Assembly (NCBI GenBank): GCA_017985985.1 | Contig: JAGNWK010000020.1 | Span: 1 to 38,537, forward strand | Reading direction: 5' to 3' | DNA: 38,537 nt | Source: Oligoflexales bacterium | Lineage (GTDB): Bacteria > Bdellovibrionota_B > Oligoflexia > Oligoflexales > Bog-1112 | In this document: one piece after another, positions 33,068-38,537 of the stretch | Layout: each line of letters begins with the position of its first letter | How positions within the stretch are numbered: position 1 is the stretch's first letter | The notes under the pieces: generated by a model | The model's database searches: none | Seen by the model: the letters and a program-made list of their open reading frames with translations, nothing else | What the model was told of the DNA's origin: nothing | Translations under genes and position numbers: made by a program

Positions 33068-34291
33068 ATGAGTACCGAGAGAAAACAGAAAAAAGCTAGT
33101 TTAGTTTTTTTTGCAGGTATCGCTATGAGTCTGCAAGCTGCATGGATGCCGCAGCTTTTTGCAGAAGAAAGCATGGAATTTGAACATGGATCTAGTTCAT
33201 CGGCTTATCAGATGGAGGTGTCGTCAGAAGAGAGTACAGGTCCTTCTGAAAATCAAGTTACTAAAGCGGATGTGATTTCTCTCTCTACTCAAGTGGGAGG
33301 TGATGAAACTAAAGACGAACTTGACGTTGTGGCTTGTCCTGGGCTCGGCATCAATGAAGAAGAGAGTTTCGAACTTGCTGAATATATCGCAGCTCAGGTT
33401 CAGCGTTTTGGTAAGTTTGTTTACAGGAACGTTCCTAATCGCGCTGAACTAGCCATCGACCTCTGTATCGTCGTTCCTTTAGAGGTCTTAATCACCGAGA
33501 TTGGACTGCTTCCCACTAGCAATAACCCCTCTTCTAAATCCTACCAACGAGATACAGCTCGATTGATCAGTCTCTTAGTCAAAATAAATAGAGAAACGCC
33601 GGTAGCTGGGACAGGTTTTACCTATGACAGGAGTCATGTGTGGAGTCAATTTTCCAAACCAGCTTTGAAGCTTCCTGTTCTCTTTGTTGGTGGAAAATTG
33701 CTTGGATTTTCTGATGATCTGGCTGGGATTGCTGCCAACTCTATAGGTGACGTCGTCGCTCGCGCGTTAGTAACGCTGGGAGAGAATCACCAAAAGTTTA
33801 AGAATCAAACCGGGTCTAACCTTTCCTTTGAAGACTATGTGCGCCAAAACGCGACAGTTCTACCTATTCTAGCTTCTTCAATCATGGAAGTTGTTCCTAA
33901 GGTAGGAGCCATGGCTGCCGTTGGTAAAGTTTTGGTGGCTCTTAGAATCAATCAGGCTTTGACTTGGCTGGTTTATGCTCCGATCAATTTGCTCGCCTTT
34001 GGGCTTGCTGGTGGGAACGTGCTTCAGGGACATCTAGGTTTCAGGGCCAATGTCCAGGCAGGAGTCGGTAGAGGTCTTAGTCCTAGTATCGCCAGGATGA
34101 TTGCGGGCGGAACTATGGCTACATCTATGGCTTTGAAGTACGTAGTCAACACAGTTGTTCTTTCAACAATTGCTAAAAGTATCATGAATGGTATTCGTTC
34201 TGTAGTGGCTATGGCCCATCAAGAGCATGTTGCCCATGCCCATACAGCTCCCCAAGCACCAAAGGAGAATAAAGAGTCAGTGGAACTCTAG
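33068..34291 (+). CDS. exported protein with multiple hydrophobic segments, function unknown
   Basis: A 407-residue protein I do not recognise. ATG 33068 has a consensus ribosome site (AAGGAG, 5 bases away), and the next residues make a signal peptide (KASLVFFAGIAMSLQAAW, cleavage near LFA). An acidic, Ser-rich region of about 80 residues follows, then at least four hydrophobic, Gly/Ala-rich segments: LCIVVPLEVLITEIGLLP, PVLFVGGKLLGF, VLPILASSIMEVVPKVGAM and LTWLVYAPINLLAFGLAGG. The tail is His-rich (HQEHVAHAHTAP). It could be an inner-membrane or pore-like protein. It has its own promoter candidate and palindromic operator upstream. Confidence 0.78.
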   Translation: MSTERKQKKASLVFFAGIAMSLQAAWMPQLFAEESMEFEHGSSSSAYQMEVSSEESTGPSENQVTKADVISLSTQVGGDETKDELDVVACPGLGINEEESFELAEYIAAQVQRFGKFVYRNVPNRAELAIDLCIVVPLEVLITEIGLLPTSNNPSSKSYQRDTARLISLLVKINRETPVAGTGFTYDRSHVWSQFSKPALKLPVLFVGGKLLGFSDDLAGIAANSIGDVVARALVTLGENHQKFKNQTGSNLSFEDYVRQNATVLPILASSIMEVVPKVGAMAAVGKVLVALRINQALTWLVYAPINLLAFGLAGGNVLQGHLGFRANVQAGVGRGLSPSIARMIAGGTMATSMALKYVVNTVVLSTIAKSIMNGIRSVVAMAHQEHVAHAHTAPQAPKENKESVEL

Positions 34292-34351
34292 ATCTCTGCA
34301 CCAGGGGGAAGCAGCGGAGCGCCCATAGCTCAGGGCAGGTTTCCCCCTCTC

Positions 34352-34608
34352 CTCCAATGTTCTAAGTATTCATCGCAGAACCTCGTCATTGCGAGCGAAG
34401 CAATCTCGGTATAAAGGCAAGATTGCTTCGTCGCCTACGGCTCCTCGCACTGACGAAATCGCAGAACCTCGTCATTGCGAGCGAAGCAATCTCGGTATAA
34501 AGGCAAGATTGCTTCGTCGCCTACGGCTCCTCGCACTGACGAAATCGTAATACTTAGACAGGTTGGAGCGAAGTCGAGGGGTATCCTGCCTTAACTGAAT
34601 GACATTGC
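34352..34608. repeat. MITE-like element B with terminal inverted repeats and an 86-bp tandem duplication
   Basis: The left end CTCCAATGTTCTAAGTATT (34352-34370) is matched in inverse orientation by the right end (34549-34568), whose complement starts CTCCAACCTGTCTAAG. Inside are two perfectly identical 86-base units (34374-34459 and 34460-34545). Each holds CTCGTCATTGCGAGCGAAGC, GATTGCTTCGTCGCC and GCACTGACGA and can fold into a hairpin. The core is the inverse of element A at 16509-16715, and both are followed by GAATGACATTGC. It occupies most of the 450-base gap before the next gene. The remaining 130 bases hold only a small hairpin (GCCTG-AAGA-CAGGC) and the ribosome site. Confidence 0.88.
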
Positions 34609-34741
34609 CCTAGCCCCTCCTCCTTGCCAAATCTCCCGATTTTCCCCAGAGTGCCTGACATCAGTTAAAATAAAAGAAGAGATCAATGAGTTCTAAGATG
34701 CCTGAAGACAGGCCTAACCTTTCATAGGTCGGGAGATATCC

Positions 34742-35434
34742 ATGTCATCTAGCTTTGTGATTCCTGACGATATAAAAATGCGCTACGCAGGGCTCTATCT
34801 TCTCAAGGAGATGTTAGAGGGGAATTTCCAATTTCCTCAGAAAACAGAGTCGGAAGAGGGGGAGGAGCCGTTCGCCGTTCTTCCTGCCGAGTATGAAGCC
34901 CTAGAGCCCATTTTTTTATGGCTCTTAGAGGTGGGATATGTCTTCATTGACGAACAGGAGGAGTATGCTATCAGTGAAGATGGATTAGCAGTTATCAGTT
35001 ACTTTTTGGAACGTGATGGTGCCTTCCTTAATGAATACGATATTTTTTGTGGAGTGGACTTAGAGCAGCGCGACTTTGCTCTGCGATACTTTAAACAGTT
35101 TGAAGATGGAGCTGAGTGGCAGACTTTTCTGAGTGATAAGAAGTGGGAAGATCTTCGTATCGCTATTGCAGAATACAAGGGGCTTGATGCGATAGAGATT
35201 GTTTTCATGAGCTTTATCAATGAACAACGTTTTGGTAGAGATGCAGAAGGGTGGAAAAAAGAACTGCTACTAGGCTTTATATGGGATGAGATTCAAATGA
35301 TCTGCAATAATGCCATTCGACTCGAATCTCTCGAAGAAAAAAGAGGAGGAGTTCTCGTGTCAGGAGAACTCGTTTTGCAAGAACTCCTCGACGAAGGAGC
35401 TCAGGTTCTCGAAGAGTTGAGTGCAGAGGCTTAG
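34742..35434 (+). CDS. acidic cytosolic protein, function unknown
   Basis: A 230-residue protein without signal peptide or membrane segment, very rich in Glu and Asp. A mid-protein segment (YVFIDEQEEYAISEDGLAVISYFLERD) has the strand-turn-helix look of a winged-helix wing, but no clear DNA-binding helix precedes it. The C-terminus is helical (LVLQELLDEGAQVLEELSAEA). I do not recognise a family. ATG 34742 has GGGAG 6 bases upstream. It follows element B and is convergent with the TolC-like gene, 15 bases between the ends. Confidence 0.78.
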   Translation: MSSSFVIPDDIKMRYAGLYLLKEMLEGNFQFPQKTESEEGEEPFAVLPAEYEALEPIFLWLLEVGYVFIDEQEEYAISEDGLAVISYFLERDGAFLNEYDIFCGVDLEQRDFALRYFKQFEDGAEWQTFLSDKKWEDLRIAIAEYKGLDAIEIVFMSFINEQRFGRDAEGWKKELLLGFIWDEIQMICNNAIRLESLEEKRGGVLVSGELVLQELLDEGAQVLEELSAEA

Positions 35435-35449
35435 CTTTTCTACTCCAAA

Positions 35450-37192
35450 CTAAAAAGTTGGTTTTGAGAAAACAGTCCCCGATTTAATAATGCCAAGGCA
35501 AAACTTGTTCAGAAGATCTTGCTGTGATTTTGAAAGTTCTATCTGCTCCTGCTTGAGGTAAGCTCTGAGGGCTTTGTAAAATTGTGCGCTTTTAAAAAAA
35601 ATCCAATCCCTATAAAGCAGGTAGGGGAGGTTTCTTTTTATCCCTCGAACAAGTTCCGCTTGATCAAAAGTATGAAATTCACCAGACTTATTTTCCCAAG
35701 TTCTTTCATCCAGTAATTTTTTTAAAACACTCGTTTTATGCATAGTGCGGAGCAGGCCATCTAGCAAGGTGTCGTGATTGAGGTCTGACTGAAAGGTTTT
35801 GATAAAGGTGTTCAAAGCATCATGAATCAATTCGGTTGCCGGCAGATACTGCAAGACCATGCTTTCTTCGACAACCAGCAGACGGCGTGTGATGGCAAGG
35901 GCCATCATAGCCTCATGCCAGGACTGATTTTTTTGAATCTGGGTCTCTAGGATTTGATTAAAAGAGTTGAGAAAAAAAGGGTCGATCGGAGTGTCTCTTT
36001 CAATAGTATCCTCGAGATCAGCTTTAAAAGCCTCGGTATTGAGCGCAAGGCTGCGTGCCGACTCTTCATAAATTTGAATATTCTCGAGCAAGGTGTCATG
36101 AGCTCTGCGACAAAAATCTATCAATTTTAGAGATTCGAGTTGAAGATCGAGTTCTGAACTACGACTCTGGGACCTCGCTATAAGCACCTTGGGTAATGTC
36201 CCATATCCCAAATGAAGATTCAGGCCTCCTTCGGTCTGTTGCAGGATATCGGCAGAGGCCGTGACTCCAACCTTTTGTTTTGAGATCTGATAAAGTTCTT
36301 GAAAAGCCCGTACCTCGACCGATCTCTCCAGGGCTTTTTTTATAAAATCATGTTTCTTAGGGTAGTGAGTTTGAAAGTTGCTAAACTGACTTTTGAGATC
36401 GGGAATGAGCTCCAAGCTTTTGATGTTAATTTGCTCGACACCATAAGACCCACTCTCATCCATAAGTAGGGACATGTTCATCGCCAGTTGGTTGAAGAGG
36501 AGACGAAGTTCAAGTCTTCGTGAGGCGATCTGTGTTTCAAGCAGCGCAAAGCGACCTTGGATAGTCCTGTAGGCTGGAAGATTTGGTGAAAGGGAGCGAG
36601 CAAAAAGAGTTAGGTGAGTTGCGTAGAAACTTATTGTCTCAAATTCTTGAATCATCTTGTGAATTTTGAGGAAGAGAAGTTCTGCACTGAGGCTCTCATC
36701 CAAGAGCAACTTCAAAAAGAGAAACTGTGTGACTTTATAGGCTTTTTGGCTACTGGCTAATTCAAGCCAGTTTTGAGGGAGCAAAAAACCAAACAGATTG
36801 TTGGCTGAACTTATTGGGTCGAAGCGGAGTTGAACATCTAGGCTCGGTATCAGCTGCCCCAAAGCGACCTGGGGCTGAAGTCTAGCCCGGTAGAGCTCTT
36901 CCATTTTATAGTTCAGGGGGATGCTGTCGCTCAGGACCTTTTTAAGAACATCAGCCAGACTATACTCTTTAGACCGTTCTCTAAGAAAAGGTTGGGCATA
37001 TTTTTTGTAGAAAGTCGTTCTGCTCTCTTCCTGTTCGAGACCTGGATCTTTTCGTAGGAAGAAATTTTTCTCGGTGAGAATAGCCTCAATTTCTTCTTTG
37101 CTCAGGACGTCTTCTGGAATGAAGGGACTTGCCTGCATCGCTGTGGATAGGGAGATGAGGATAAAGGCGAGAGCATAAAACCTAGTGGTCAT
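35450..37192 (-). CDS. putative TolC-like outer-membrane efflux family protein, divergent
   Basis: A 580-residue exported protein: signal peptide (ALAFILISLSTAMQA, cleavage before SPF) and a strong AGGAGG ribosome site. Two segments look like the two halves of outer-membrane efflux (TolC) proteins. The first is YSLADVLKKVLSDSIPLNYK followed by LGQLIPSLDVQLRF; the second is GGLNLHLGYGTLPKVLIARSQSR followed by long amphipathic helices. About 150 extra residues follow the second half. A TolC-like channel would pair with inner-membrane pumps or type I secretion, but no pump or membrane-fusion gene is nearby. Similarity is by pattern only, so an unrelated helical outer-membrane protein remains possible. 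Confidence 0.55.
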   Translation of the reverse strand: MTTRFYALAFILISLSTAMQASPFIPEDVLSKEEIEAILTEKNFFLRKDPGLEQEESRTTFYKKYAQPFLRERSKEYSLADVLKKVLSDSIPLNYKMEELYRARLQPQVALGQLIPSLDVQLRFDPISSANNLFGFLLPQNWLELASSQKAYKVTQFLFLKLLLDESLSAELLFLKIHKMIQEFETISFYATHLTLFARSLSPNLPAYRTIQGRFALLETQIASRRLELRLLFNQLAMNMSLLMDESGSYGVEQINIKSLELIPDLKSQFSNFQTHYPKKHDFIKKALERSVEVRAFQELYQISKQKVGVTASADILQQTEGGLNLHLGYGTLPKVLIARSQSRSSELDLQLESLKLIDFCRRAHDTLLENIQIYEESARSLALNTEAFKADLEDTIERDTPIDPFFLNSFNQILETQIQKNQSWHEAMMALAITRRLLVVEESMVLQYLPATELIHDALNTFIKTFQSDLNHDTLLDGLLRTMHKTSVLKKLLDERTWENKSGEFHTFDQAELVRGIKRNLPYLLYRDWIFFKSAQFYKALRAYLKQEQIELSKSQQDLLNKFCLGIIKSGTVFSKPTF

Positions 37193-37252
37193 AAGTCCTC
37201 CTGATGAGAGAGAACTTTGAAACTATATTTTTAAAGATAGAAAATCAAACTT

Positions 37253-37331
37253 TTGATGAATGGGGTCAGCCCCCTTTTGGATGAATGCGTCGACCCTATT
37301 CATCCAAAAGGGGGCTGACCCCATTCATCAA
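37253..37331. repeat. long perfect palindrome (34-bp arms, 11-base loop)
   Basis: The arm at 37253-37286 (TTGATGAATGGGGTCAGCCC and onward) is repeated perfectly in inverse orientation at 37298-37331. The 11-base loop includes GTCGAC. Inside each arm GGGGTCAGCCCC can form a smaller hairpin. It lies between the divergent TolC-like gene (start 37192) and the broken secreted-protein gene (37383), so it may insulate two promoters. Such GGGGTCAGCCCC palindromes resemble REP-type mobile repeats. Confidence 0.93.
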
Positions 37332-37382
37332 TCTTGCTAACAGCGTAACATACAGATATTATTGATATATAAATCAAAATAA

Positions 37383-37760
37383 ATGGAGGGGCCCTTGAAA
37401 CTAAACTATGCTCAGGGTTTTGTAAGGATCTTAAGTTTGCTAGTCCTTTTTTGGGTAGTTCCTTTATCGGCGTAGAGTGATGAAGGCGAGGCACCTCGAG
37501 GTGGAGGAGTTAGTACTGCACAAATTCTTGGTGGATTTGCGACGGGATTTGTATTAGGTAAGGCCTCGCTGTATGGTCCTCGAGGCTTCCTAGATCGTGT
37601 TTCGTCGACCTCTCTTCTTTTCAAATACGCAGCTATAAACCTCAAGGAGAATGTTTCTCAACTCTCCTCAGGATTTTCCTCAGTTCCATTTGTCACTTTC
37701 ACCAAGATGCTTGTTTATATCTGGTCCCAAGACGACAGTTTCTGAGTCTACTTGCCTGAG
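37383..37760 (+). pseudogene. small secreted-protein gene interrupted by an amber codon
   Basis: Reading from ATG 37383, the first 30 codons encode a convincing signal peptide (VRILSLLVLFWVVPLSA) that ends directly at TAG 37473-37475. The same frame then stays open for 94 more codons (SDEGEAPRGGGVSTAQILGG to WSQDDSFLSLLA) before TGA 37758. The mature part is Gly-rich, then amphipathic, without a recognised family. A nonsense mutation in an otherwise normal exported protein of about 125 residues is the simplest reading; a base error or readthrough are alternatives. TTG 37395 is a possible start, with GGAGGGG just before it. Confidence 0.6.
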
Positions 37761-37778
37761 TTAGTTTCTCCAGCACTA

Positions 37779-38276
37779 CTATCTTGCTGCAGGCTTCAGG
37801 TGTTCAAGCGGAGAGTTGTCGCCAGAATGTAGGACCTTGGCGCCTACAAAAGCTGCCGTTACACCAAGGGCTACGGGTAGAGAAGTGAGGTAGCCTGTTG
37901 CAAAAATAATACCGGTGAACCCTGCGTTGATAAGTGTTTCACCCAAAATACCACCGACCCTACTGGACTCACATTCCATCACTTTACCTGTTGTGGTCAG
38001 CACAAAAAGGCCGAGAGTCCATACCCAATGAAAGGCTGCAGTGGTGTGAGGTATCCGTATGAGCTCCTCAGGTTTGCGAGCCATGTTGGCGCCAGAAAAC
38101 GCGCCGAGCACCCCATAAGCTATCAAAGGGGCACTCTGCTTTACATTTGCGAAGAGAGAAGAAATGAGTGTTTCACGACTGGTCTCTTTTTTTGATTTTG
38201 GCTCTTCATTTGCATATACATGTACAGAAAAAAGAGTATGAGCCACTAGAATGATAGCTAAAAAATTACGTTTCAT
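37779..38276 (-). CDS. exported or membrane protein, function unknown
   Basis: A 165-residue protein with a signal peptide (FLAIILVAHTLFSVHVYA, cleavage before NEEP), a charged region, then three hydrophobic segments (APLIAYGVLGAFSGA, AFHWVWTLGLFVLTTTG, GFTGIIFATGYLTSLPVALGV). I do not recognise it. ATG 38276 is preferred because AAGGA lies 6 bases upstream; ATG 38282 directly abuts that site. The gene is convergent with the interrupted secreted-protein gene at 37383, whose end is 18 bases away. Both are small exported proteins, so they may belong to one gene group. Confidence 0.75.
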   Translation of the reverse strand: MKRNFLAIILVAHTLFSVHVYANEEPKSKKETSRETLISSLFANVKQSAPLIAYGVLGAFSGANMARKPEELIRIPHTTAAFHWVWTLGLFVLTTTGKVMECESSRVGGILGETLINAGFTGIIFATGYLTSLPVALGVTAAFVGAKVLHSGDNSPLEHLKPAAR

Positions 38277-38537
38277 TTTCATTCCTTAGAAAAAAAATCA
38301 GATAGAAATGGTTTGCTCCTCGTGAAATTAAAAACTTGAGGAGTTGTCTGCGACGACTAAGGATCAGTCTGTTCCTCTTCTACCATATCAAAAGTCGTGC
38401 TACCAATATCGCTAGGAACCATCCCATAAGTCGAATGGCGGGCAATATGCTGAAAAATATGGATAAAAATGTGTTTTTAGAGGAGGGTGTAGTTATTTGA
38501 GTTAGCCGCTTAAATCTCTACACCCCGAGACCACAAT
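38277..38537. other. gene-poor end of window with a short coding-like fragment
   Basis: No gene with a start was found. On the minus strand a stretch open from 38476 to 38360 and ending in TAG encodes 39 residues including HSTYGMVPSDIGSTTFDMVE, which look protein-like but lack an upstream start; it may be a gene remnant. At 38485-38525 GGGTGTAG and CTACACCC form an 8-base inverted repeat with a 25-base loop. Confidence 0.3.

Noticed and set aside
34374-34545. Direct repeats that might suggest a CRISPR array
   Set aside because: Only two units of 86 bases with no unique spacers between them; each is a palindromic REP-like unit inside a larger inverted-repeat element.
37473-37475. In-frame TAG as pyrrolysine or selenocysteine-like recoding
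   Set aside because: TAG is not the selenocysteine codon, no pyl genes are visible, and the position at a signal cleavage site has no functional reason for recoding; nonsense mutation is simpler.
37412-37645. Minus-strand open frame opposite the interrupted secreted-protein gene
   Set aside because: The plus-strand frame has a signal peptide and protein-like composition; the minus frame has neither a ribosome site nor recognisable features.

Overview
The window reads as a chromosomal segment of a Gram-negative (diderm) bacterium. The evidence is a TamB/TamA pair, a Tol system (tolQ, tolR, a tolA-like gene, tolB), TatC, several lipoproteins and outer-membrane barrel candidates. Base composition is moderate. 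Many secreted proteins of unknown family, one-heme cytochrome lipoproteins and secreted hydrolases suggest a Bdellovibrionota/Oligoflexia-like or other deltaproteobacteria-like lineage. That placement is inference; no 16S gene is present. There are no CRISPR arrays, phage genes or transposase genes.

Layout. 1-4.9 kb: the 3' part of tamB overlapping a long tamA (plus strand). 4.9-11.4 kb: smpB (minus) divergent from a SWIM-SNF2 helicase gene, followed by an AddB-like nuclease gene. Copies of a small palindromic repeat sit beside smpB and in front of the nuclease gene. 11.4-16.5 kb: a secreted-hydrolase region, with a two-gene minus operon (a hydrolase with a P1 nuclease/phospholipase C-like zinc motif and a membrane lipoprotein of unknown function) divergent from an M28 aminopeptidase lipoprotein gene. 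16.5-17.2 kb: a MITE-like repeat, tRNA-Glu(TTC), tRNA-Lys(TTT) and their promoter. 17.2-21.5 kb: minus operon polA-tatC-putative outer-membrane protein. 21.7-26.6 kb: plus operon gltA-tolQ-tolR-tolA-tolB, closed by a 122-bp palindromic element. 26.7-29.4 kb: minus operon of a YceI-like protein, a cytochrome c lipoprotein, a heme-containing putative barrel and a second cytochrome c lipoprotein. 29.6-32.8 kb: a class II glutamine amidotransferase, an RluA-type pseudouridine synthase and an orphan PAS histidine kinase. 33-38.5 kb: mostly unrecognised genes (secreted multi-hydrophobic proteins, an acidic cytosolic protein, a TolC-like protein, a small secreted-protein gene broken by an amber codon) separated by large palindromic repeats.

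How the genes work together. Much of the window serves the cell envelope: TamAB (outer-membrane assembly and lipid transport), TolQRAB (envelope constriction and integrity), TatC (export of folded proteins), the TolC-like protein, and secreted hydrolases and cytochromes. The least explained parts are the YceI/cytochrome operon, the P1/PLC-like hydrolase with its membrane partner, the secreted multi-hydrophobic proteins, and three families of palindromic or MITE-like repeats placed between transcription units.
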